Positions 8,366 to 16,019 of a DNA stretch of 64,000 bases are shown in pieces. The first letter of the stretch is position 1; each line of letters begins with the position of its first letter. Source of the stretch: Streptomyces bottropensis ATCC 25435 (GTDB lineage Bacteria > Actinomycetota > Actinomycetes > Streptomycetales > Streptomycetaceae); contig NZ_KB911581.1 in NCBI RefSeq assembly GCF_000383595.1, forward strand, positions 1,951,342 through 2,015,341, given 5' to 3'. The notes under the pieces were generated by a model. It was given only the letters and a program-made list of their open reading frames with translations. It was not told the origin of the DNA and did not search any database. The position numbers and the translations under genes were made by a program.

Positions 8366-9372
8366 GCAAGCCGGTCAAGGCGGCAGTGTTCGGCACCGGT
8401 TCGTGGGGCACCGCCTTCGGCATGGTGCTCGCCGACGCGGGATGCGACACCGTGCTGTGGGGGCGGCGTCCGGAACTCGCGGACGCGGTCAACTCCACCC
8501 GAACCAACCCGGACTACCTGCCCGGGGTGCGGCTCCCGGAGAACCTGCGGGCCACCACCGACGCCGCCGAGGCCGCCGCAGACGCCGACTTCACCGTCCT
8601 CGCCGTGCCCTCCCAGACGCTGCGCGCCAACCTCGCCGACTGGACCGGGCTGCTGGCGCCCGACACTGTCCTCGTCTCGCTCATGAAAGGCGTCGAACTC
8701 GGTTCCGCCATGCGGATGAGCGAGGTGATCGAGGACGTCGCCAAGGTCGGGCGGGACCGGGTCGCCGTCGTCACCGGGCCCAACCTGGCACGCGAGATCG
8801 CCTCCCGGATGCCGGCCGCCTCCGTGGTCGCCTGCACCGACGAGGCCGTCGCCCAGCGGCTCCAGGCCGCCTGCCACACCCCGTACTTCCGCCCCTACAC
8901 CAACACCGACGTCGTCGGCTGCGAGCTGGGCGGCGCGGTGAAGAACGTCATCGGTCTCGCTGTCGGCATCGCGGACGGCATGGGCCTCGGCGACAACGCC
9001 AAGGGCTCGCTCATCACGCGCGGTCTCGCCGAGACGACCCGCCTCGGCCTCGCGATGGGCGCCGACCCGCTCACCTTCGCCGGACTCGCGGGACTCGGCG
9101 ATCTGGTGGCGACCTGTTCCTCGCCGCTCTCCCGCAACCACACCTTCGGCACCAACCTCGGCAGGGGCATGACCCTCCAGGAGACCATCGCGGTCACGAA
9201 GCAGACCGCCGAGGGCGTCAAGTCCTGTGAGTCCGTACTGGACTTGGGACGTCGGCACGGCGTCGACATGCCCATCACGGAGACGGTCGTCGACATCGTG
9301 CACGACGGCAAGCCGCCGGTCGTCGCCCTCAAGGAGATGATGTCGCGCAGCGCCAAGCCGGAGCGACGCTGA
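8362..9372 (+). CDS. gpsA: NAD(P)-dependent glycerol-3-phosphate dehydrogenase
   Basis: 336 residues from GTG 8362, overlapping the plsC stop as GTGA. It reduces dihydroxyacetone phosphate to glycerol 3-phosphate for lipid synthesis. The N-terminal Rossmann motif is AAVFGTGSWGTAFGMVLADA. GPNLAREIA, the catalytic Lys region GGAVKNVIGLAVGI, and GLGDLVATCSSPLSRNHTFG are all present. It sits between plsC and ddl in a plus-strand run. Confidence 0.97.
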   Translation: MSKPVKAAVFGTGSWGTAFGMVLADAGCDTVLWGRRPELADAVNSTRTNPDYLPGVRLPENLRATTDAAEAAADADFTVLAVPSQTLRANLADWTGLLAPDTVLVSLMKGVELGSAMRMSEVIEDVAKVGRDRVAVVTGPNLAREIASRMPAASVVACTDEAVAQRLQAACHTPYFRPYTNTDVVGCELGGAVKNVIGLAVGIADGMGLGDNAKGSLITRGLAETTRLGLAMGADPLTFAGLAGLGDLVATCSSPLSRNHTFGTNLGRGMTLQETIAVTKQTAEGVKSCESVLDLGRRHGVDMPITETVVDIVHDGKPPVVALKEMMSRSAKPERR

Positions 9373-9431
9373 GCGAAAGCGACCGTATGGGCACTGACTG
9401 GCCCAGTACCAACGGGTACTCTCGACGCGAT

Positions 9432-10589
9432 ATGAGCACCGAGAACCTCCCCCAGAGCCCTGAGCAGCCGTCCCGCAAGCCGCGCGTGGCCGTCGTCTTC
9501 GGCGGCCGCAGCTCGGAACACGGGATCTCCGTGGTCACGGCCGGCGCCGTGCTGCGCTCCATCGACCGGACCAAGTACGACGTCCTGCCGATCGGTATCA
9601 CCCGGGAGGGCCGCTGGTTCCTCACCGCCGACGAACCGGACCGCATGGCGATCACCGACCGCCGTACGCCGAGCGTCGAGGAACTCGCGGAGTCGCGCGA
9701 GGGCGGCGTGGTGCTCCCCGTCGACCCCGCCAACCGCGAAGTCGTCTACAGCGAGCCCGGATCGGTCCCCAAGGCGCTCGGCGAGGTCGACGTCGTCTTC
9801 CCCGTCCTGCACGGCCCCTACGGCGAGGACGGCACCCTCCAGGGCATGCTGGAGCTCTCCGGGGTCCCCTACGTCGGCTCGGGCGTCCTCGCCTCGGCGG
9901 TCGGCCAGGACAAGGAGTACATGAAGCGGGTGTTCACCTCCTTCGGGCTGAAGGTCGGCCCGTACGTGGTCATCCGGCCGCGCGAGTGGCAGCTGGACGA
10001 GGCCGCCGCCCGCAAGAAGATCATCGACCTCGCCGGTGAGCACGGCTGGCCCCTCTTCGTGAAGCCCGCCCGCGCGGGGTCCTCCATCGGCATCACCAAG
10101 GTCGACGACCTCGCCGGTCTCGACGAGGCGATCGCCGAGGCCCAGCGCCACGACCCCAAGATCCTGGTCGAGGCGGCCCTGCGCGGCCGTGAGATCGAGT
10201 GCGGCGTCCTGGAGTTCGAGGACGGTCCCCGCGCCTCCGTCCCCGCCGAGATCCCGCCGCCCGAGGCGCACGCGTACTACGACTTCGACGCCAAGTACAT
10301 CGACTCGACCCCCGGCATCGTCCCGGCGCCGCTGACGCCGGAGGAGACCGCCGAGGTCCGACGGCTCGCCGTCGACGCCTTCGACGCGGCGTCCTGCGAG
10401 GGCCTGGTCCGCGCGGACTTCTTCCTCACGGAGGACGGCGAGTTCGTTATCAACGAGATCAACACGCTGCCCGGCTTCACGCCGATCTCGATGTACCCGG
10501 CGATGTGGAAGGCGAGCGGCATCGCGTACCCGGAGCTGGTGGACCGCCTGATCCAGGCGGCGCTGCACCGCTCGACGGGTCTGAGGTAG
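9432..10589 (+). CDS. ddl: D-alanine--D-alanine ligase
   Basis: 385 residues from ATG 9432; an in-frame ATG at 9387 was judged too far upstream. It joins two D-alanines for peptidoglycan precursors. VFGGRSSEHGISVVTAGAV marks the N-terminal domain; the ATP-grasp part has FVKPARAGSSIGITKV and the C-terminal metal-binding EFVINEINTLPGFTPISMYP. The active-site Tyr/Phe region around EAHAYYDFDAKY looks like an ordinary D-Ala-D-Ala rather than D-Ala-D-Lac enzyme, though that call needs a structure-based alignment. Confidence 0.95.
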   Translation: MSTENLPQSPEQPSRKPRVAVVFGGRSSEHGISVVTAGAVLRSIDRTKYDVLPIGITREGRWFLTADEPDRMAITDRRTPSVEELAESREGGVVLPVDPANREVVYSEPGSVPKALGEVDVVFPVLHGPYGEDGTLQGMLELSGVPYVGSGVLASAVGQDKEYMKRVFTSFGLKVGPYVVIRPREWQLDEAAARKKIIDLAGEHGWPLFVKPARAGSSIGITKVDDLAGLDEAIAEAQRHDPKILVEAALRGREIECGVLEFEDGPRASVPAEIPPPEAHAYYDFDAKYIDSTPGIVPAPLTPEETAEVRRLAVDAFDAASCEGLVRADFFLTEDGEFVINEINTLPGFTPISMYPAMWKASGIAYPELVDRLIQAALHRSTGLR

Positions 10590-10619
10590 AGGGGCACCCC
10601 GTGAGCCGCCGGTCCCCGA

Positions 10620-10647
10620 AGGGGCGCGGGGAACCGCGCGACCGGCC
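10620..10647. repeat. Streptomyces intergenic palindrome, copy A
   Basis: A 28-bp element with core GGGGCGCGGGGAACCGCGCG lies in the ddl/DUF3515 convergent intergenic region. A core of this kind is scattered through Streptomyces intergenic DNA. Related copies occur here at 27684-27712 and, in frame inside smc, at 33241-33268 (26 of 28 bases identical). Confidence 0.75.
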
Positions 10648-10716
10648 ACGAACGCCCCGCAGCCTCCCTACGGCCTGTCGAGGCGCTCGCTCAGGAAGCA
10701 CCCCGACCGGGTCCGC

Positions 10717-11238
10717 CTAGGAAGCGACCCCTTCGGGAACCGCCTTCTTGATGGCGGGCGCCAGCCCCACCAGGATCGGCGACGTGTCCTCGGCGGCCCG
10801 CTCGGCCGCCACCGTCACCTCCACGTACGCGGAGCGATTGGCCGTGGTGAAGCGGTAGGCGCCACCCTCCCGCTTCTCCATCAGCCAGTCCACCCCGTCG
10901 ACGGCCCCGGCCACGGCATCGGCATCGCGTCCCTCCGCCACCCCGGGGTCGATCATCTTCGGCGGCCGAGGGACACCACAGCGCAGTATGATCACCGCGT
11001 CACCCCAGCCCGCCGTCAGCTCGGAGGCCGGCTGCGGATCCTGGCGGTCGAGACCGTCCACCTCGCGCGGCAACATCTCGTCCAGGTTCTGGCACAGTTT
11101 CACGGCGGCAGCCCCGGCGCCGGGAACCGCCGCCGAGCCGCCGTCGTCTGCTGAGGAGCAGCCCACGACGGCGATCAACGACGCGGCCAGGACGGGCAGC
11201 CCGAGGCGAGCGGCGCGCCGGTGACGGAACGAGTTCAC
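10717..11238 (-). CDS. DUF3515 lipoprotein
   Basis: 173 residues. The N-terminus has a basic start, a hydrophobic stretch LGLPVLAASLIAVVGC and a lipobox with Cys27, so it should be a membrane-anchored extracytoplasmic lipoprotein. The body matches the actinobacterial DUF3515 family (LPREVDGLDRQDP, then WGDAVIILRCGVPRP). The gene is conserved next to ddl in Streptomyces; the family function is unknown, and the neighbour suggests a cell-envelope role only by association. Confidence 0.85.
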   Translation of the reverse strand: MNSFRHRRAARLGLPVLAASLIAVVGCSSADDGGSAAVPGAGAAAVKLCQNLDEMLPREVDGLDRQDPQPASELTAGWGDAVIILRCGVPRPPKMIDPGVAEGRDADAVAGAVDGVDWLMEKREGGAYRFTTANRSAYVEVTVAAERAAEDTSPILVGLAPAIKKAVPEGVAS

Positions 11239-11258
11239 CGGCCAAGGGTAGACGGGGG

Positions 11259-11492
11259 CTACAGGTGCACGACCGGGCAGGTCAGGGTGCGGGTGATCCC
11301 GTCCACTTGCTGGACTTTCGCGACCACCAGCCGACCGAGGTCGTCGACGGTGTCGGCCTGGGCGCGCACGATGACGTCGTAGGGACCTGTCACGTCCTCG
11401 GCCTGGACGACGCCAGGGAGCTTGCTGATCGTGTCGGCGACGGTCGACGCTTTGCCGACCTCCGTCTGGATCAGGATGTACGCCTGTACCAC
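11259..11492 (-). CDS. Stand-alone Lrp/AsnC ligand-binding (RAM) domain protein
   Basis: 77 residues from GTG 11492 (MVQAYILIQTEVGKASTVAD), with GGAGG at 11498-11502. The whole protein is one RAM domain: a beta-alpha-beta start, GVVQAEDVTGPYDVIVRAQAD and a C-terminal strand. There is no helix-turn-helix. Such proteins bind amino acids or act as co-regulators with full-length Lrp proteins. A longer upstream frame has no ribosome-binding site and looks non-coding. It is divergent from thiL. Confidence 0.85.
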   Translation of the reverse strand: MVQAYILIQTEVGKASTVADTISKLPGVVQAEDVTGPYDVIVRAQADTVDDLGRLVVAKVQQVDGITRTLTCPVVHL

Positions 11493-11719
11493 GGAACCTC
11501 CAGGGCGGCCACGAGGATCATGTGGATCATGTCGGGAAAAGGAACGCCACGGTATCGCGTCGTCGGGCGCCGGGGGGAGACCCCTGGAGGCCGCGCCGCA
11601 CGCACCGGGGGGCGCGGACGGCGGAAGTTGACGGTCCACTCGACCGTACCGAGGACGACAACGGCCCGCGACCGGGCGCGAGTGACACTGCAAACGCCAC
11701 GAGAAGGGGCGATACGACG

Positions 11720-12685
11720 ATGAAGGGCACCGTGGGAGAGCTGGGGGAGTTCGGGCTCATCAGGGAGCTCACCTCCCGGCTCACCACCACCCCGGCGGTC
11801 CGGGTCGGTCCCGGCGACGACGCGGCCGTGGTGGCGGCGCCGGACCGCAGGGTCGTGGCGAGCACCGATCTGCTCCTGGAGGGGCGGCACTTCCGGCGCG
11901 ACTGGTCCACGGCGTACGACGTCGGGCGCAAGGCCGCAGCCCAGAACCTCGCGGACATCGCCGCCATGGGGGCCGTGCCCACCGCCCTGCTGCTCGGTCT
12001 GGTCGCGCCCGCCGACCTTCCGGTGACCTGGGCCACCGAGCTGATGGACGGCCTGCGCGACGAGTGCCAGGTCGCCGGCGCGGCCGTGGTCGGCGGTGAC
12101 GTCGTCCGCGGCGACACCATCATGATCTCCATCACCGCCCTCGGTGATCTGCGCAACCACGAACCCGTGATCAGGGGCGGAGCCCGGCCCGGTGACGTCG
12201 TCGCGGTCACCGGCTGGCTCGGCTGGTCCGCCGCCGGGCACGCGGTGCTCTCCCGCGGCTTCCGCTCGCCGCGAGCCTTCGTGGAGGCCCACCGGCGCCC
12301 CGAACCGCCGTACCACGCCGGTCCGGCGGCCGCCTCGCTCGGCGCGACCGCGATGTGCGACGTGAGCGACGGGCTGATCGCGGACCTGGGGCACATCGCG
12401 GAGGCGAGCAAGTGCCGGATCGACATCCGCTCCGGCGCGATCGACATCCCGACCCAGATGCACGACATCGGCCAGGCGGTCGGCGTCGACCCCCTCCAGT
12501 GGGTGCTCACCGGCGGCGAGGACCACGCGATCGTGGCGACCTTCCCGCCCGACGTGAAACTGCCCGCGCGGTGGAAGGTGATCGGCGAGATCCTCAACCC
12601 CTCGGCACTGCCCCAGGTGACCGTGGACGGGGCGCCCTGGACCAGCAAGGGCGGCTGGGACCACTTCGGGGACATCGAGTCATGA
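11720..12685 (+). CDS. thiL: Thiamine-monophosphate kinase
   Basis: 321 residues from ATG 11720 ([20 protein letters not shown]). It phosphorylates thiamine phosphate to the diphosphate. The metal/ATP site [25 protein letters not shown] and [19 protein letters not shown] are family signatures, with GGDVVRGD and VTGWLG later. The stop overlaps the thiD ATG (ATGA), coupling the two thiamine kinases. Confidence 0.96.
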   Translation: MKGTVGELGEFGLIRELTSRLTTTPAVRVGPGDDAAVVAAPDRRVVASTDLLLEGRHFRRDWSTAYDVGRKAAAQNLADIAAMGAVPTALLLGLVAPADLPVTWATELMDGLRDECQVAGAAVVGGDVVRGDTIMISITALGDLRNHEPVIRGGARPGDVVAVTGWLGWSAAGHAVLSRGFRSPRAFVEAHRRPEPPYHAGPAAASLGATAMCDVSDGLIADLGHIAEASKCRIDIRSGAIDIPTQMHDIGQAVGVDPLQWVLTGGEDHAIVATFPPDVKLPARWKVIGEILNPSALPQVTVDGAPWTSKGGWDHFGDIES

Positions 12686-13491
12686 CCCCGGCTCCCGCGC
12701 GCGTCCTCACGGTGGCCGGTTCCGACTCCGGCGGCGGGGCCGGCATCCAGGCCGACCTGAAGACGATGCTGGCGCTCGGTGTACACGGCATGAGCGTCGT
12801 CACGGCGGTCACCGCGCAGAACTCCCGGGGCGTGCAGGGAGCCTGGGAGCTGCCGGTCGAAGCCGTACGGGCCCAGTACCGCAGCGTCGTCGACGACATC
12901 GGCGTCCAGGCGGTCAAGACCGGCATGCTCGCCTCCGCCGAACTCGTCGAGGCGGTCGCCGAGTTGCTGGCGGCCACGGACGCGCCGGTCGTCGTCGACC
13001 CGGTCGGCGTCTCCAAGCACGGAGACCCGCTTCTCGCCGCGACCGCGCTGGACTCCGTACGGACGCGACTGCTGCCGACGGCCACGGTCGCCACCCCCAA
13101 CCTCGACGAGGTCGCCCAGCTCACCGGCGTCGAGGTCCGGTCGGAGGCCGGGATGCGCGAGGCGGCCGAGGCCGTCCTGGCGCACGGGCCCCGGTGGGCG
13201 CTGATCAAGGGCGGGCATCTGCCGGGTGACGCCGTGGACCTCCTGACCGACGGCTCGGAGCAGCACTGGCTGCGCGCCCCCAGGTACGACAACCGGCACA
13301 CGCACGGCACGGGCTGCACCCTCGCCTCCGCGATCGCCGCGCACCTCGCGCGGGGACTGAGCGTGCCGGAGGCCGTGACGGCGGCCAAGGAGTACGTCAC
13401 CGGGGCGATCGCCGCCGGGTTCGCGCTCGGTGACGGGATCGGTCCCGTGGACCACGGCTGGGCTCTCACACGATCCGCTCCGGCGGGCTGA
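12682..13491 (+). CDS. thiD: Hydroxymethylpyrimidine / phosphomethylpyrimidine kinase
   Basis: 269 residues from the ATG overlapping thiL's stop. It is a ribokinase-fold kinase of the thiamine pyrimidine branch. [20 protein letters not shown] is the N-terminal substrate signature, and [20 protein letters not shown] is the C-terminal anion hole with the catalytic base. There is no fused thiE domain. The thiL-thiD pair makes and finishes the cofactor. Confidence 0.96.
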   Translation: MTPAPARVLTVAGSDSGGGAGIQADLKTMLALGVHGMSVVTAVTAQNSRGVQGAWELPVEAVRAQYRSVVDDIGVQAVKTGMLASAELVEAVAELLAATDAPVVVDPVGVSKHGDPLLAATALDSVRTRLLPTATVATPNLDEVAQLTGVEVRSEAGMREAAEAVLAHGPRWALIKGGHLPGDAVDLLTDGSEQHWLRAPRYDNRHTHGTGCTLASAIAAHLARGLSVPEAVTAAKEYVTGAIAAGFALGDGIGPVDHGWALTRSAPAG

Positions 13492-13615
13492 CGTCGGTCG
13501 CCGACCGCTCGGTGAGGCGCCCGAACAGGGCGGGCATCGGGCGGGCGGCCGTCGGGCGGACGGGTACCGGGCGGTCGGCGACCAGCCGGGGCATGGCAAC
13601 CGGGGCATGGCAAAA

Positions 13616-13643
13616 AGCCGGCCCACCTGACGGTGGACCGGCT
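13616..13643 (-). terminator. rpmB terminator
   Basis: On the minus strand AGCCGGTCCACC and GGTGGGCCGGCT pair through 12 positions (one G-U) around GTCA, and TTTTTG follows immediately. This is an unusually good T-tract for this genome. It ends the minus-strand rpmB transcript and faces the end of thiD. Confidence 0.85.
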
Positions 13644-13684
13644 CTGAGCAGCGAACCAGCAGTGGCCGCGCGCTTAGCTGAGCG

Positions 13685-13870
13685 TCAGCGCGAGACCTTG
13701 CCGGCCTTGATGCACGAGGTGCAGGCGTTCACGCGCTTCGGCGTCCCACTGACCACGGTACGCACGCGCTGGATGTTCGGGTTCCAGCGACGGGACGTAC
13801 GGCGGTGCGAGTGCGAGATGCTGTTGCCGAAGCCCGGCCCCTTGCCGCAGACGTCGCAGTTGGCAGCCAC
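13685..13870 (-). CDS. rpmB: 50S ribosomal protein L28 (zinc-ribbon form)
   Basis: 61 residues. [20 protein letters not shown] is the bL28 N-terminus; CDVC and CTSC are two Cys-x2-Cys pairs, so this is the zinc-binding (C+) version. Many streptomycetes have a second, zinc-free L28 elsewhere. It is monocistronic and divergent from the FakA-like gene. The 300-bp gap upstream contains no other coding sequence that I could support. Confidence 0.96.
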   Translation of the reverse strand: MAANCDVCGKGPGFGNSISHSHRRTSRRWNPNIQRVRTVVSGTPKRVNACTSCIKAGKVSR

Positions 13871-14170
13871 GGGTCACTCCAAAGACTTCAGATGCTCTTA
13901 CGGTTGATCCCGGCATGCCGGAATCACGGTCCCGTTTGACGGGGACCCGAGTGGCGTTGCCAGGGGGAGAGTCCGGTTTGGATCAGCGATCCGAATCGGA
14001 CAACCGGAGCAGCATACAACGACTGCGTCCGTACAACGAAACTACCATGGCTGGTCGGGACCTCGTCCCGGCCCTCTTACCGGCGGTCACCACCGCGGGT
14101 CTACGCTGCGAGCGGCGTGCGGCGTCCCCCGGTCCCACGTCCAGCAGCCAAGCAGCTCAAGGAGGCGCAG

Positions 14171-15856
14171 GTGCCGCAGGTGCCGCAGACATTCTTCGAT
14201 GCTCTCGCGGTACGCACCTGGTGCGGACTCGCGCTGGCGGCGCTGGGACGCGCGCGCGAGGAGATCGACGCCATCAACGTGTACCCGGTGGCCGACGGCG
14301 ACACCGGCACGAACCTGTACCTGACCATGGAGTCGGCGGCGGCGGCCGTGGAAGCGGTCTTCGCGGGCCACGAGGCCGGTGCTCCCGAGGCCGGTGAGGG
14401 GGGACCCACGCTCGCCGAGGCCGCGCGGGCCATGGCGCACGGGGCTCTGATCGGGGCCCGGGGGAACTCCGGGACGATCCTCGCCCAGCTCCTGAGGGGC
14501 ATGGCCCAGGTCCTCTCCGACGACAGTGAGGCGGTTCACACCGACGGCCGGGGACTGCGGCTCGCGCTGCGGCACGCCGCCGACTCCGCCCGTGACGCCG
14601 TCGCCCATCCCGTCGAGGGCACCGTCCTCACCGTCGCCGCCGCGGCGGCCGACGCCGCCACCGGCACCGAGGGCGACTGCGCCGCGGTCGCCCGCTCCGC
14701 CTACGAGGGCGCCGGTACGGCCCTGGCGGCGACCCCGGGCCAACTGGCGGCCCTGGCCCGCGCCGGCGTCGTGGACGCGGGCGGACGGGGCCTGGTGGCG
14801 GTGCTGGCGGCACTGGTGGAGACGTTCACGGGAGAGGCACCGAGGGCGGCGGCTCTCGTCGTGGGCCGCGCGCACGTGGCCGAGGCCGCGAAGGGCGCGG
14901 AGGTGTGCGTGGACGACAGGCCCGACGCGGGGGGTCCCGCGTTCGAGGTGATCTACCTCCTGGAGGCGGACGACGGGGCCGTGGCCCGCCTGCGGGGCCG
15001 GCTGGACACGCTCGGCGACTCGCTCGTGGTGGTCGGCGGCGACGGACTGTGGAACGTGCACGTGCACGTCGACGACGCCGGGGCCGCGGTGGAGGCGGGC
15101 GTCGAGGCCGGGCGGCCGTACCGCATCCGGATCACGCACTTCGGGGCCGAGGACGCCCATGTGACCGGTGAGGCCGGGCGGCCGCCGCGCGAGCGCGCCC
15201 AGCGGGCCGTCGTGGCCGTCGTGCCGGGGGAGGGGCTGGCCGGGCTGTACGCCGAGGCGGGCGCGACCACGGTCCTGGCCCGCCCCGGGGAGCCGCCCGC
15301 CAGCGGGGAGCTGGTGGAGGCCGTACGACGCGCCCACGCCCGCGAGGTGGTGCTGCTGCCCAACGACGCGGACCTGCGCCACACGGCGGCTGCCGCCGCC
15401 GAGCAGGCCCGTACGGAGGGCGTCCGGGTCGCCCTCATCCCCACGCGCTCGGCCGTGCAGGGCATCGCCGCCCTCGCCGTCCACGAGCCCGACCGCCGCT
15501 TCGACGAGGACGTCGTCTCCATGACGTCCGCCGCCGGCGCCACCCGCTACGCCGAGGTCGTCATCGCCGAACGCCAGTCCTGGACCATGGCCGGCATCTG
15601 CCAGGCCGGCGACGTCCTCGGCCTCATCGACGGCGATGTCGCCGTCATCGGCTCCGACGTCACGCTCACGGCCGCCGCCGTGGTCGACCGGATGCTCGCC
15701 GCCGGCGGGGAGATGGTCACCCTCGTCCTGGGCGACGAGGCCCCCGCCGAGGTCGTCGACCACGTGGAGACCCGGGTACGGGAGCACCTGGCGGTGGACA
15801 CGGTGGTGTACCGGGGCGGCCGGCAGGGATCGCTGCTGCTGATCGGCGTGGAGTAG
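14171..15856 (+). CDS. DAK2-domain protein, FakA/YloV-like
   Basis: 561 residues from GTG 14171, five bases after GGAGG; a second in-frame GTG at 14180 is possible. The N-terminal DhaL-type ATP domain shows INVYPVADGDTGTNLYLTM with the metal-binding aspartates, and GALIGARGNSGTILAQLLRG. The second half matches the FakA middle and C-terminal domains (VHVHVDDAGAA). In Firmicutes FakA phosphorylates fatty acids bound to FakB. No fakB lies nearby, so the actual substrate in this organism is inferred. Confidence 0.85.
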   Translation: MPQVPQTFFDALAVRTWCGLALAALGRAREEIDAINVYPVADGDTGTNLYLTMESAAAAVEAVFAGHEAGAPEAGEGGPTLAEAARAMAHGALIGARGNSGTILAQLLRGMAQVLSDDSEAVHTDGRGLRLALRHAADSARDAVAHPVEGTVLTVAAAAADAATGTEGDCAAVARSAYEGAGTALAATPGQLAALARAGVVDAGGRGLVAVLAALVETFTGEAPRAAALVVGRAHVAEAAKGAEVCVDDRPDAGGPAFEVIYLLEADDGAVARLRGRLDTLGDSLVVVGGDGLWNVHVHVDDAGAAVEAGVEAGRPYRIRITHFGAEDAHVTGEAGRPPRERAQRAVVAVVPGEGLAGLYAEAGATTVLARPGEPPASGELVEAVRRAHAREVVLLPNDADLRHTAAAAAEQARTEGVRVALIPTRSAVQGIAALAVHEPDRRFDEDVVSMTSAAGATRYAEVVIAERQSWTMAGICQAGDVLGLIDGDVAVIGSDVTLTAAAVVDRMLAAGGEMVTLVLGDEAPAEVVDHVETRVREHLAVDTVVYRGGRQGSLLLIGVE

Positions 15857-15908
15857 CGGCCTGTCCGGGCAGGTCCGGGGCGAGCCCCGAGTCTGTGACG
15901 GGGATCGA

Positions 15909-15967
15909 AGGGGCGCGCAGCCCCTGATGGGGGCACCTCCCGCCGAGCGGAGCCGAGAGCGGGGAGG
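15909..15967. repeat. Streptomyces intergenic palindromes at the edge of the HSP90-TPR cassette
   Basis: Two adjacent inverted repeats fill the short gap between the FakA-like gene and the convergent TPR gene. AGGGGC/GCCCCT (15909-15925) has a five-base loop. CCTCCCGC/GCGGGGAGG (15936-15967, one bulge) brackets a CGAGCGGAGCCGAGA centre typical of scattered Streptomyces repeats. It may act as a bidirectional terminator. Confidence 0.6.
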
Positions 15968-16019
15968 GACCGGTAAGGGCGGCGGGGGTAAATCCCCGGA
16001 ACACCCCCACCTGCCCGGC

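Noticed and set aside
11493..11693. N-terminal extension of the Lrp-type protein that might hold a helix-turn-helix
   Set aside because: The translated extension is Arg/Pro/Gly-rich with no helix-turn-helix, and a GGAGG site supports GTG 11492.
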